A DNA stretch of 64,000 nt from Amycolatopsis circi (GTDB lineage: Bacteria > Actinomycetota > Actinomycetes > Mycobacteriales > Pseudonocardiaceae). How positions within the stretch are numbered: position 1 is the stretch's first letter; each line of letters starts with the position of its first letter. Positions 47,485 to 56,107 of the stretch are shown here, piece after piece. The position numbers were made by a program, and so were the translations under genes. The notes under the pieces are model-generated. The model did not search any database. It worked only from the letters and a program-made list of their open reading frames with translations, and was not told where the DNA came from. The DNA lies in contig NZ_PQIA01000013.1 of NCBI RefSeq assembly GCF_003385235.1, forward strand, positions 62,001-126,000. The letters run 5' to 3'.

Positions 47485-49048
47485 CCCGCCGCACCGCTCG
47501 CCCGGCCAGCACCCCTGTCGGTTTGCCGTCCTGCAGCGCGGGCTGGCCGTTCACCAGCACGTGCCGCATCCCGTCCGCGTACCGGTGCGGGTCCAAGTAA
47601 GTCGCGTTGTCCTGCACTGCTGCCGGGTCGAACACCGCCACGTCCGCGAACGCGCCCGGCCGCAGCACGCCGCGGTCGACCAGGCGCAGGTTCGAGGCGG
47701 GCAGGCTCGTCATTCGCCGCACCGCTTCTTCTAGCGGCAGTACGCCTTCCCGCACCCACGGTCCGAGCACTCGTGCGAAGGCACCGTACGTCCGGGGATG
47801 GGTGGACGTATCCGTGAACGGTGCCTCCGCCGCGATCGCCTCGGAGTCTGTGCACACCGAAACCCACGGCTGTTTCAGCGCGCGCCGCGTGTCCGCCTCC
47901 GAGGCGGTGAACTCGGCGACCATCAGCTTCGGTTCGGCCGCGACGAGGTCCAGCAGGGTGTCGAGCGGGTCCGGGCCGCGGCTGGCCTCGGCGAGGGTCT
48001 GGCCCGGCCGCACTGAAGCAGAACCGACGCCCAGCAGCAGGATTCCTTCCGCGCCACCAGATCCGAGGTAGAGGTTCTCCCAGTCCTGCCTGGGGTCGAG
48101 GATGGCTGCCTTGATCTCCTCGCGGATCGACGGGCTGCCGAACCGCGCGGCCAGCTCGCCGCCTTCGTGGAAGCGCGGCGGGATGAAGGCGGAGAGGAAC
48201 GTGGAACCGGCGTCGTACGGGTAGATGTCCGCGGTGATGCCGAGCCCCTCGGCGCGCGCCTGATGTATCCGTTCCAGCACGGTGGACATCAACGGCCAGT
48301 TCTGTTGTCCAGAAGCCTTCAGGTGATATATCTCTGCGCGCGCAGAGGTTTCCCGGGCGATCCGGATGAGTTCGTCGACCGACTCCACCAGGCGGGCCGA
48401 CTCGCTGCGGATGTGCGAGATGTACAGCGCGTCGTGCTTGGCCAGCACTCGTGCGTACGCGATCAGTTCCTCGGTGGACGCGTAGCTGCCCGGCGCGTAG
48501 ATCAACGCCGAACCCACGCCGAGTGCGCCCGCCGTCAGTTCTTCGTCCAGCAAAGCGCAGGCGGCGGTCAGTTCGTCGTCGGTGAGCGGGCGGTCTTCGT
48601 TGCCCGCGAAGGGCATTCGCAGGTTCTCCGCGCCGACGAAGCTGCCGATGTTGAGCCCGGTACCGCTCAGATCGGTCAGGAAGTCGTCGAGCCGGGGCCA
48701 ACTGGTCCGCATGCCGAACAACGGCGGCTCGGCGGCGGCGAGGTCCGTCATCCGGCCGGTGACCGGGCCCATCGAGCGGCCTTCGCCGAAGATCTCAGTG
48801 GTGATGCCCTGATATATGTCTGATAGTCCGCGCGGGTCCAGCTGGAGGGTCTCGTAGGCGTGGCTGAGCACGTTGATGAATCCCGGTGCCACCACGCATC
48901 CCTCGGCGTCCAGGACCGGAGCGTCGGCGTCCCGGACGTCGCCGATCGCCTCGATCCGGTCCCCGGCGATCGCTACGTCCGCGCGGCGGGCGGCGGTTCC
49001 GGTGCCGTCGAGTACTGAACCACCTCGGAGGACGAGATCGGCGGACAT
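47477..49048 (-). CDS. N-acyl-D-amino-acid deacylase (D-aminoacylase family)
   Basis: A 523-aa amidohydrolase-superfamily protein. Later metal and active-site segments are present: YISHIRSES and AEIYHLKASG with the two conserved His, and VCTDSEA with the catalytic Asp. The N-terminal HxH of classical D-aminoacylases is missing: GFINVLSHAYE stands where GFIDxHTHDD is usual, and the following GITTEIFGEG has Glu where the Cys ligand normally sits. This marks a subfamily with an altered metal site. It would release fatty or short acyl groups from N-acyl-D-amino acids. AAGGAAAGG precedes the ATG at 49048. It is the last gene of the importer operon, 32 bp behind the ATPase gene. Confidence 0.87.
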   Translation of the reverse strand: MSADLVLRGGSVLDGTGTAARRADVAIAGDRIEAIGDVRDADAPVLDAEGCVVAPGFINVLSHAYETLQLDPRGLSDIYQGITTEIFGEGRSMGPVTGRMTDLAAAEPPLFGMRTSWPRLDDFLTDLSGTGLNIGSFVGAENLRMPFAGNEDRPLTDDELTAACALLDEELTAGALGVGSALIYAPGSYASTEELIAYARVLAKHDALYISHIRSESARLVESVDELIRIARETSARAEIYHLKASGQQNWPLMSTVLERIHQARAEGLGITADIYPYDAGSTFLSAFIPPRFHEGGELAARFGSPSIREEIKAAILDPRQDWENLYLGSGGAEGILLLGVGSASVRPGQTLAEASRGPDPLDTLLDLVAAEPKLMVAEFTASEADTRRALKQPWVSVCTDSEAIAAEAPFTDTSTHPRTYGAFARVLGPWVREGVLPLEEAVRRMTSLPASNLRLVDRGVLRPGAFADVAVFDPAAVQDNATYLDPHRYADGMRHVLVNGQPALQDGKPTGVLAGRAVRRAS

Positions 49049-49080
49049 CGTTTTCCTTTCCTTGGGCGTGCGGGGCAGGA

Positions 49081-50064
49081 TCAGACGTGCAGACATGCGG
49101 TTTCGTGGCCGCCAGTCGTGACCAGCGGCGGGTCGGTGCGTTCGCAGTCGTCGGCGCCGATCGGACAGCGCGACCGGAACCGGCAGCCGGGCGGGATGTC
49201 GACCGGGTTCGGTGTCTCGCCGGTGAGCAGCTGCGGTTTCGCCTGATGCTCCCGGTCGCGTCGCGGGACCGCCGACAGCAGCGCCTTCGTATAGGGATGT
49301 CGCGGATTGTGTACGACTTCCCGCGCCGGTCCCTGTTCGACGATCCGGCCCAGATACATCACCACGATCCGGTCGGCGAAATGCGCGGCCGTCGACAGAT
49401 CGTGGGTGATCATCAGGATCGCGGTGTCCTGCTCCTTGCGCAGAGTGTCCAAAAGGGACAGCACACCGGCGCGCACCGAGACGTCCAACATGGACACTGG
49501 CTCGTCGGCGAGCAGGACGTCCGGGTCGAGCACGAGCGCGGCGGCGATGGCGACGCGCTGGCGTTGGCCGCCGGACAGTTCATGCGGGTAGCGGTCCAGG
49601 AACGCTTGCGCCGGCGAGAGACCGCTGCGTTCCAGTGCGTCCTCGGCAAGCGCGGCCCGTTCCGCTTTGGACCCGCCGATGCCGTGGATCAGCATCGGCT
49701 CGGCGAGGATGTCCCGCACCCGGCACAGCGGGTCGAGCGATTCGTACGGGTCCTGGTAGATCATCTGGACCTGTCTCCGGACCGGCCGCAACCGGCGTTC
49801 CGACAGTCCGGTGATCTCGTCGCCTTCCAGCCGGACAGTGCCGCCGGTCGGGGGAATCAGGCCGCAGATCGCTGCCGCCGTGGTGGATTTCCCGCACCCG
49901 GACTCGCCGACGACGGCGACCATCTCACCGCGTCCCAGCCGGAAGCTGATGCCGTCCACGGCATGCACGACACTGCGCGGCCGCCGTGTCAGCGCGCCTG
50001 CGACGCCGCGGCGCATCGGGTAGTGGATCGAGAGGTCGTCGACCTCCAGCAGCGCCTCGGTCAT
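49081..50064 (-). CDS. Oligo/dipeptide ABC transporter ATPase (OppF/DppF-type)
   Basis: A 327-aa ABC ATPase with Walker A GESGCGKST, Q-loop YQDPYESLDP, signature LSGGQRQRV, Walker B VLLADEPVSMLD and the C-terminal oligopeptide-specific extension with Cys-rich CRFRSRCPIGADDC, which binds an iron-sulfur cluster in some DppF proteins. ATG at 50064 overlaps the previous stop by 4 nt. With the companion ATPase it drives peptide import through the two permeases of this operon. Confidence 0.93.
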   Translation of the reverse strand: MTEALLEVDDLSIHYPMRRGVAGALTRRPRSVVHAVDGISFRLGRGEMVAVVGESGCGKSTTAAAICGLIPPTGGTVRLEGDEITGLSERRLRPVRRQVQMIYQDPYESLDPLCRVRDILAEPMLIHGIGGSKAERAALAEDALERSGLSPAQAFLDRYPHELSGGQRQRVAIAAALVLDPDVLLADEPVSMLDVSVRAGVLSLLDTLRKEQDTAILMITHDLSTAAHFADRIVVMYLGRIVEQGPAREVVHNPRHPYTKALLSAVPRRDREHQAKPQLLTGETPNPVDIPPGCRFRSRCPIGADDCERTDPPLVTTGGHETACLHV

Positions 50065-51026
50065 GCCGTCACCACGCTCTCGGTGCGGAAACACGCCGCG
50101 CGATGCCCCGGACCGGTCGCGGTGAGCAGCGGCAACTCGGCAGCACAGCGGTCCATCGGGGCATCGCACCGCGGACGAAACGGGCAGCCGACGATCTCGG
50201 TGTCCAGCCGCGGTGGAGCGCCGGGAATGGACACGACCGGTTCGTCGCCGTAGAGATCAGGAGTGGCGGAGAACAGCAGCCGCGTATAGGGATGCTGCGA
50301 CTCCCAGCTCAACTGATCCGCCGGGCCCTCTTCTACCATCTTTCCGGCGTACATTACCGCGGCACGGTGACAGAATTGAGATACCAACGGCAGGTCGTGG
50401 GTGACCAGGACGAGCGCCATGCCGAGTTCGTCGGTCAGCCGGGTCAGCAGTTCCAGGATCTGCGCCTGCACCATCACGTCGAGCGCGGTGGTCGGTTCGT
50501 CAGCGAGAAGCACCTTCGGCTCACAGGCCAGCGCCATCGCGATCGCCAGCCGCTGCCGCATGCCGCCGGAGAACTCGTGCGGATACCGATTCGCTGCCGC
50601 GGCTGGAATACCAACCAGCTCGAGCAGCTCGCGCGCTCGCTCGCGCGCCTTGGCTCGGCGGCCCATGCCGTGGCACAGCATCGGTTCGGCGATCTGCCAG
50701 CCGACCGTCTTGACCGGGTTGAGCGCGTTCATCGCGCCCTGGAACACCATCGCGATGTCCCGCCACCGGTGCCCGCGCACGGTTTCCTCGCCGCCTGCCA
50801 GGATCTCGGTGCCGCCGATGGAAACGCTGCCCGCCACAGTCGCGGTCGACGGCAGCAACCCCAGCAACGCCAGGATCGTCGTCGACTTCCCGCAGCCGGA
50901 TTCGCCGACCAGCCCGTACCGTTCGCTCGGGGCCAGCGAGAAGCTCACCCCGTTCACCGGATGCACCTGACCGCCGTCCGGCAGGTCGAACCACACGTGC
51001 AAATCCTTGCACTCCAAGATGTTCAT
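50061..51026 (-). CDS. Oligo/dipeptide ABC transporter ATPase (OppD/DppD-type)
   Basis: A 321-aa ABC ATPase: Walker A GESGCGKST, Q-loop VFQGAMNALNP, signature FSGGMRQRL, Walker B VLLADEPTTALD and the oligopeptide extension CPFRPRCDAPMDRC. The Q-loop GAMNALNPV form is the standard DppD type. It starts with ATG at 51026, overlapping the permease stop by 4 nt, and overlaps the DppF-type gene by 4 nt, so stoichiometric expression is expected. A decamer lies at 50377. Confidence 0.93.
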   Translation of the reverse strand: MNILECKDLHVWFDLPDGGQVHPVNGVSFSLAPSERYGLVGESGCGKSTTILALLGLLPSTATVAGSVSIGGTEILAGGEETVRGHRWRDIAMVFQGAMNALNPVKTVGWQIAEPMLCHGMGRRAKARERARELLELVGIPAAAANRYPHEFSGGMRQRLAIAMALACEPKVLLADEPTTALDVMVQAQILELLTRLTDELGMALVLVTHDLPLVSQFCHRAAVMYAGKMVEEGPADQLSWESQHPYTRLLFSATPDLYGDEPVVSIPGAPPRLDTEIVGCPFRPRCDAPMDRCAAELPLLTATGPGHRAACFRTESVVTA

Positions 51027-51952
51027 CGGGCGTCCGCTCCCCTTCCGGCCAGTACCCGCACTCGCCACCGACGGCCGGACAAATGGGAAACCTTGAGCCG
51101 CGGGTTCAGTGCGTCCTCGATGGCCCGGCCCAGCAGGAAGCAGCCGATGCTCACCGCGGCGATCACGAATCCGTCCGGCACGATCGCCCACCAAGCCCCA
51201 GAACTGATCGCGGTGCGGGCGAAAGCGTGTTCCAGGATCGTGCCCCAAGTCGTGACGCTCGGGTCTTCCAAACCGAGAAATGCCAACGCGGTCTCCAGGT
51301 AAATCGCGACCGAAACGGTCAGCACGGTGTTGGCGATCAGCAGCGGCCCCGCCTGCGGCAGGATGTGCCGCACGATCACCCGTGTGTTGCTCGCGCCGAG
51401 GCCGCGCGCTCGCTTGACGTAAGCCCGTTCGCGCAGCGACATCACCTCCGCGCGCACGATCCGCGCCGTCGTCGTCCATTCCAGCAGGCCGATCACCAGG
51501 ATCACGTGGAACAGGCTCGGCCCCCACACCGCGGCGATCACCATGGCCAGCACCAGATCCGGCAGCACGAGCAGCACGTCGGTGATCCGCATCAGCACCG
51601 CGTCGACCCAGCCGCCGAAGTAGCCGGACAGGATCCCGACCGTGCCTCCGAGCAGCATCGCGACGAGCGTCGCGGCGAACCCGACGACGAGCGACGTCTG
51701 TCCGCCGCGCATGAGCAGCGACAGCATGTCCACGCCGCCGTCGTCGCAGCCGAGCCAATGGTGCGCGGACGGCGGTTCGAACACCGCGCAGGACCGTTCG
51801 GTGATGCTGTAGGGCGCGAGGTAGGGCGAAAAAATCGCCATCACCACGAAAAACCCGAGAATGACGAGACCGGCGACCGCGGATTTGTGCTCCCGCAGCA
51901 CTTTGCGAAAGATTCCGGTGCGGCGTAATTCGGCCGGGGCGACAGTGGTCAT
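51023..51952 (-). CDS. Dipeptide ABC transporter permease (DppC-type)
   Basis: A 309-aa inner-membrane protein with about six hydrophobic segments. The N-terminal AVAGLVILGFFVVMAIFSPYLAPY and the EAA loop MSLRERAYVKRARGLGASNTRVIVRHILPQA are diagnostic of DppC/OppC. The longish periplasmic loop after the first segment contains SCAVFEPPSAHHWLGCDDGG, where the DppC family usually has HxxGTDxxG. It overlaps both flanking genes by 4 nt. Confidence 0.93.
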   Translation of the reverse strand: MTTVAPAELRRTGIFRKVLREHKSAVAGLVILGFFVVMAIFSPYLAPYSITERSCAVFEPPSAHHWLGCDDGGVDMLSLLMRGGQTSLVVGFAATLVAMLLGGTVGILSGYFGGWVDAVLMRITDVLLVLPDLVLAMVIAAVWGPSLFHVILVIGLLEWTTTARIVRAEVMSLRERAYVKRARGLGASNTRVIVRHILPQAGPLLIANTVLTVSVAIYLETALAFLGLEDPSVTTWGTILEHAFARTAISSGAWWAIVPDGFVIAAVSIGCFLLGRAIEDALNPRLKVSHLSGRRWRVRVLAGRGADAR

Positions 51953-52914
51953 GCGCTTACTCTCCGATCAAGGCGGAAGTAGACCAGGTCGGCGAGGAAG
52001 TTCAGCAGGATCACCGACACCGTCAGGAGCAGGAATCCGCCTTGCACCATCGGGTAGTCGCGCTGGCTGAGCGCGGTGTAGGTGGCCATGCCGATGCCCG
52101 GCCAGCTGAAGATCACCTCGATCAGCACCGCGCCGCCGACGACGTAGCCGAGGTCGAGCGCGATCATGGTGACCATTGGCAGCATCGCGTTCCGCGCTGC
52201 GTGCTGCCAGACGACCCGCCGGTCCGAGAGGCCCTTCGCCCGCGCGGTGAGCACGTAGTCCTCGCCGAGGGTTTCCAGCATCGAGGACCGCACTACCAGC
52301 GTGTAGCCGCCGTATGCGGTGAGGATGAGCGTGATCGTCGGCAGCACCATGTGACTCGCCACGTCGCCGACGTTCTGCCAGAACGGCGGATTGTCGAAGA
52401 GGAACAGGTCCGACATCCCGCCGGCCGGAAGTATCCCAGCGAACAGGATCAGCAATACCAACCCGAGCCACTGGGACGGGAACGAGTACACCAGCGTCGC
52501 CACTCCGGTGTTGAGGTGGTCCAGCGCGGAGTTGCGCCGCCACGCCGCGATCACCCCGGACAGGATGCCGAGCACGATCGCGCCGAGCGTCCCGACGCCG
52601 GCCAGCAGCACGGTGTTCTTGAGGTCCTCGACCAGCAGATGCGTCACTGGCTGCTGGTAGGTGAACGACACCCCGAGGTCACCGTGCAGCAGGTTCTTGA
52701 GGTAGATCAGGTATTGGTCCCATTTGGACTTGTCGAGTCCAAAGCGGACCATCAGCGCGTGCTGCAGTTCCGGGGTCGCGTGCGGTACCCGGGACAGGTT
52801 GGTCACCGCGTCGCCGGGCAGTACGCGAAAGAGGAAGAAGTTCGCGGTGACAGTGAGAAAGATGGTCACCACAGTGAAAACGCCGCGGCGGAGCAGATAG
52901 TCGAGACTGCGCAT
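51949..52914 (-). CDS. Dipeptide ABC transporter permease (DppB-type)
   Basis: A 321-aa permease with six hydrophobic segments. The N-terminus (LLRRGVFTVVTIFLTVTANFFLFRVLPGD) and the EAA loop SSMLETLGEDYVLTARAKGLSDRRVVWQHAARNAMLP are DppB/OppB type. ATG at 52914 lies four bases past the stop of the binding-protein gene. The two permeases together form the membrane channel for the peptide. Confidence 0.93.
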   Translation of the reverse strand: MRSLDYLLRRGVFTVVTIFLTVTANFFLFRVLPGDAVTNLSRVPHATPELQHALMVRFGLDKSKWDQYLIYLKNLLHGDLGVSFTYQQPVTHLLVEDLKNTVLLAGVGTLGAIVLGILSGVIAAWRRNSALDHLNTGVATLVYSFPSQWLGLVLLILFAGILPAGGMSDLFLFDNPPFWQNVGDVASHMVLPTITLILTAYGGYTLVVRSSMLETLGEDYVLTARAKGLSDRRVVWQHAARNAMLPMVTMIALDLGYVVGGAVLIEVIFSWPGIGMATYTALSQRDYPMVQGGFLLLTVSVILLNFLADLVYFRLDRRVSA

Positions 52915-52918
52915 CGGG

Positions 52919-54571
52919 TCAGCCCGCCTTTCGCACCGACAGCAGCGGGAGCTTCGACTCCGAGGAGAATGAGGCCCCGCCGACCGGGGTCAGGCCGGTC
53001 CAGGACGGAGAGTGCGCCTCGATGGCATCCGGGTAGTCGAGCACCAGCAGCGGACGCTCGCGCGCGGCCAGCTGCTGCATCCGGTTCACGACGTCGTGCC
53101 GGTCGGCGGGGTTCATCGCCTCGCCCTGCTCGCCGTAGAGGCCGTCCCATTCCTTGCTGCAGTAGCCGGTGTCGTTGAGGATGCCCTGACTGGCGCAGGT
53201 GAGGTAGTTGAGCGTGTCGTCCGGGTCGCTGGTGCCGCCGCTCCAGCCCCACATCGTCATCGCGAAGTCCTGCGATTTGTTCGCCATGGCCGCCTCGTTG
53301 GCCGCCGCGTTGTCCAGCAGCCGCGGTTCGAGCCGGATGCCGAGCTGGGCGAAGTCCCCGCGGATGATCTGGAACGAACGCAATCCGGCCCCGCCGTAGG
53401 TGTCCTCGGGCAGGATGATCGGGTAGTCCATCGGATGGTCGCTCGCGATCCGGACTCCGTCCGGGCCGCGCCGGTACCCGGCTTGGTCGAGCAGCCGGTT
53501 GGCCAGGCCGAGGTCGAACGACGGCGGCTTGATCGAGCTGTCCGTCCAGTCCGCGGTGCCGGGCGCGATCACCGCACCGCCTGGTTTGCCGTGGCCGAGC
53601 AATGAGGTCTTCACGATCTCGGCCCGGTTGATCGCGTGATCGAGCGCTTCGCGCAGCAGCGGGTTCGTCAATTCCCGATGTGCCGCTTGCTGTTGCGGGT
53701 TCGCGTTGACGGTGATGCTGTCGAATCGCATCCCTGGCGAGGAAAGCACCTTGAACCCGGAAGCTTCGAGATTGCCGACCGAGGTGGCTGGCACGCTTTG
53801 CACGGCATCGAGCTGGTGGCTCTTCAACGCGGTGATCATCGCGTCGTCGGTGCTGAAGAACTGGATGCCGAACCCGGCGATGTGCGGTTTCGGGCCGTAG
53901 TAAGCGGGATTCCGCTTGAACAGTGCGATCTGTTTAGGCTGGTGTTTGACCAGGACGAACGGGCCGCCGGACACGATGGGCGCGGTGTTCGGGAACGTGG
54001 TCAGCGCGTCGCCGTTGCCTTCGGTGTACTTCTGCCAGAGGTGCCGCGGCAGGATCGGGACGCTCATCAGTCTGCTTAGGACATTCGACACCGGGTTGGC
54101 GTAGTGCAGCACCACGGTGTTCGCGTCGGGTGCGGTCGCGCTGTCGAGGTTGACCACGTAGTTGGCGAGACCCGCCGTCGGACCGTCCTGGAATTTCGCG
54201 ATCGTGCTGAGGGTCCACGCGACATCAGCGGCGGTGAGCGGTTCGCCGTCGGACCACTTGGCTCCGGCATGGGTGTGGAAGGTCCAGGTTTGGCCGTCCT
54301 CGGAGGTGGTCCAGTCCGTGGCGAATTCGGGGACGTACTTGTCGTTCGGATCGAGCTGGACCAGGGTCGGGTAAATCTGCTCGAACACCGAAAAAGTCAT
54401 GCTGACCACGGAAACGAACGGGTTCAGCGAATCGATCGGCTGGTTGGCGCCGAAGCGGAAGACGCCGCCGTCGGCGGTCTCGCTCTCGGCCTGGCCGCAC
54501 GCGGTGACGCCGCCGGCGGCCAGCACCGCGGCCAGCAGCGCCGCTGCCGCGCGGCGGAAACGGTTTCTCAT
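52919..54571 (-). CDS. Peptide ABC transporter substrate-binding lipoprotein (DppA/OppA-like)
   Basis: A 550-aa family 5 solute-binding protein. The signal peptide ends in a lipobox VTAC, with the lipidated Cys at residue 25, so it is anchored outside the membrane. GGVFRFGANQPIDSLNPF, WTFHTHAGAKWSDGEPLTAADVAWTLS and DYPIILPEDTYGG are family hallmarks. Ligand specificity is not readable, but the operon also encodes a serine hydrolase of the D-aminopeptidase fold and a D-aminoacylase, so D-amino-acid-containing or N-acylated peptides are plausible. ATG at 54571 (a TTG is directly upstream), only 10 bp from the hydrolase stop. Confidence 0.92.
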   Translation of the reverse strand: MRNRFRRAAAALLAAVLAAGGVTACGQAESETADGGVFRFGANQPIDSLNPFVSVVSMTFSVFEQIYPTLVQLDPNDKYVPEFATDWTTSEDGQTWTFHTHAGAKWSDGEPLTAADVAWTLSTIAKFQDGPTAGLANYVVNLDSATAPDANTVVLHYANPVSNVLSRLMSVPILPRHLWQKYTEGNGDALTTFPNTAPIVSGGPFVLVKHQPKQIALFKRNPAYYGPKPHIAGFGIQFFSTDDAMITALKSHQLDAVQSVPATSVGNLEASGFKVLSSPGMRFDSITVNANPQQQAAHRELTNPLLREALDHAINRAEIVKTSLLGHGKPGGAVIAPGTADWTDSSIKPPSFDLGLANRLLDQAGYRRGPDGVRIASDHPMDYPIILPEDTYGGAGLRSFQIIRGDFAQLGIRLEPRLLDNAAANEAAMANKSQDFAMTMWGWSGGTSDPDDTLNYLTCASQGILNDTGYCSKEWDGLYGEQGEAMNPADRHDVVNRMQQLAARERPLLVLDYPDAIEAHSPSWTGLTPVGGASFSSESKLPLLSVRKAG

Positions 54572-54581
54572 CAAGGGCCGC

Positions 54582-55925
54582 CTAGGGCGTGAAGGTGCGG
54601 TAGAGCGGGCATCCGGAGTAGTCGGCGCGGACCGCGACCCCGTCGAGCACGACGTCGAACTTCAGCCGCTCCGGAAGTCGTTCGTCCTCGCCTACGCGGA
54701 AAGACCCGTCCGGGAGCGGGATCAGTTCCTCCGGCGGTCCACCGGTGATCGACACCCACAGCCGGTTGTCGTGGGCATAGACGTGCAAATTGGACAGCCA
54801 TGGGTTGTGGCAGCGGTAGTGTCCGACGATCTCGGCCCATCGTGCAGGCGGGTCTTCCGGCGTCGGCAGGGCCGGACGCTTCCGTTCTGGCGGCGCGAAT
54901 TCCGGCACCGGCTCGCTGTTGCGGGCGGCTCGGGTCGCGGCGATGAGGTGGACGACGGTCTCCTGCCACGGGCCGGTGCCGTTGGCCAGCACGACGGCCC
55001 CGATTCCGGCGTCGACGTCGCACGCGATCGCCGCGTAGTAGCCGCTCATGCCGCCGGTGTGCCAGACGTGCGGACGCCCGTCGAACTCGCCGATCATCAT
55101 GCCGAGGCCGTACGAGCAGCCTTCCTCTTCGATCCGGATCGCGGGAGTGCAGAGGTCGCTTACGGTTGATCCGCCGCTCAGCAGCAGGCGCAGCCACGCG
55201 GTCAGGTCGCGCGCGGTCGAGACAACGCTGCCGTCCGCGGTGGCGGTTTCGATCCAGGTGGCCGGGACGACGCCGTCCTCGCGGACCGGGACGCGGTCGT
55301 CGTAGCGCGGTTCGTATCCGACGGCACTGCGGGCTCGTATCTCATGGGTGATCGCTGGTATGGCAGCTGGCATCCCCAGTTCGACCAGGAAGTCGCCCAG
55401 AAGTTCCTGATACGGCCGTTGGTATATCGCTTCCAGCACCAGCCCGAGCGCCTTGTAGCCGGAGTTCGAGTAGTGGAACCAGGTCCCCGGCGGCGTCGTG
55501 GCTTCGGTGTCGCGCAGTGCCCACACCTCGAAGGCGGAGTCACCGGAGACGTCAGTGCCCGCGACGATCCCGGCGGTATGCGACATCAGGTGGCGCACGG
55601 TGATCGGCGCGTGCGCGGAACGGACGGAAAACCACGGCAGGTAGTCGGTCACCGGTCGGTCCAGGTCGACCAGCCCGGCGTCGCCCGCCCGCAGCAGCAG
55701 CGCGGACGTCATGCCTTTGGAGATCGAACCGATCTGGAACAGCGTGTCCTCGGACGTCGGCTTGGCGGCGGCCAGATCGGCGTGTCCGAACGCACCGGAC
55801 GCGAGGATCCCGTCGCGGCCGGTGACCGCCATCGAGAGCCCGACAGCGAAAGACTTCTCGTGCAACGCGGTGCGACAGGCCTGGTAAAGCGTCTCGTCCA
55901 CGGCCTGGGGCTGGGGCGGCGTCAT
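54582..55925 (-). CDS. Cytoplasmic serine hydrolase, penicillin-recognising fold (D-aminopeptidase / class C-like)
   Basis: A 447-aa protein with SxxK in GSISKGM, YxN in YSNSGYKAL and HTGGMSGY as the third motif. Unlike the secreted homologue at 42671 it has no signal peptide. D-aminopeptidases of this fold are cytoplasmic and remove N-terminal D-residues from peptides, which fits its place as first gene of a peptide-importer and D-aminoacylase operon; esterase activity remains possible. A beta-barrel-like C-terminal region of about 110 residues follows, as in D-aminopeptidase. GGAGG lies ten bases upstream of the ATG at 55925. Confidence 0.85.
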   Translation of the reverse strand: MTPPQPQAVDETLYQACRTALHEKSFAVGLSMAVTGRDGILASGAFGHADLAAAKPTSEDTLFQIGSISKGMTSALLLRAGDAGLVDLDRPVTDYLPWFSVRSAHAPITVRHLMSHTAGIVAGTDVSGDSAFEVWALRDTEATTPPGTWFHYSNSGYKALGLVLEAIYQRPYQELLGDFLVELGMPAAIPAITHEIRARSAVGYEPRYDDRVPVREDGVVPATWIETATADGSVVSTARDLTAWLRLLLSGGSTVSDLCTPAIRIEEEGCSYGLGMMIGEFDGRPHVWHTGGMSGYYAAIACDVDAGIGAVVLANGTGPWQETVVHLIAATRAARNSEPVPEFAPPERKRPALPTPEDPPARWAEIVGHYRCHNPWLSNLHVYAHDNRLWVSITGGPPEELIPLPDGSFRVGEDERLPERLKFDVVLDGVAVRADYSGCPLYRTFTP

Positions 55926-56061
55926 CTGCTGGAACCTCCGGGACCTCGGTGTCCCGACCACGGCGGGTCGATGGGCGCCAGTATCGATCCCGCCGGATCG
56001 CGGCAGCCTTGGACGAGAGCCCAGAGATTCGGCCCCGGCCTTGTGCCGGTCGCCAAAGCAG

Positions 56062-56097
56062 TGCCCGGACCGCCCGCACAAGGCGGCGGCCCGGGCA
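56062..56097 (-). terminator. Hairpin terminator after the GH92 gene
   Basis: TGCCCGGACCGCC (56062-56074) pairs with GGCGGCCCGGGCA (56085-56097) in 12 of 13 positions around a 10-nt loop, starting 11 bases beyond the GH92 stop. It separates the mannosidase operon from the downstream peptide operon on the same strand. Confidence 0.75.
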
Positions 56098-56107
56098 TCC
56101 AGTCAGG

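Noticed and set aside
48310..48340. Further decamer copy at GTGATATATCTCTG
   Set aside because: It differs by an inserted base and a terminal mismatch; only exact matches were counted.
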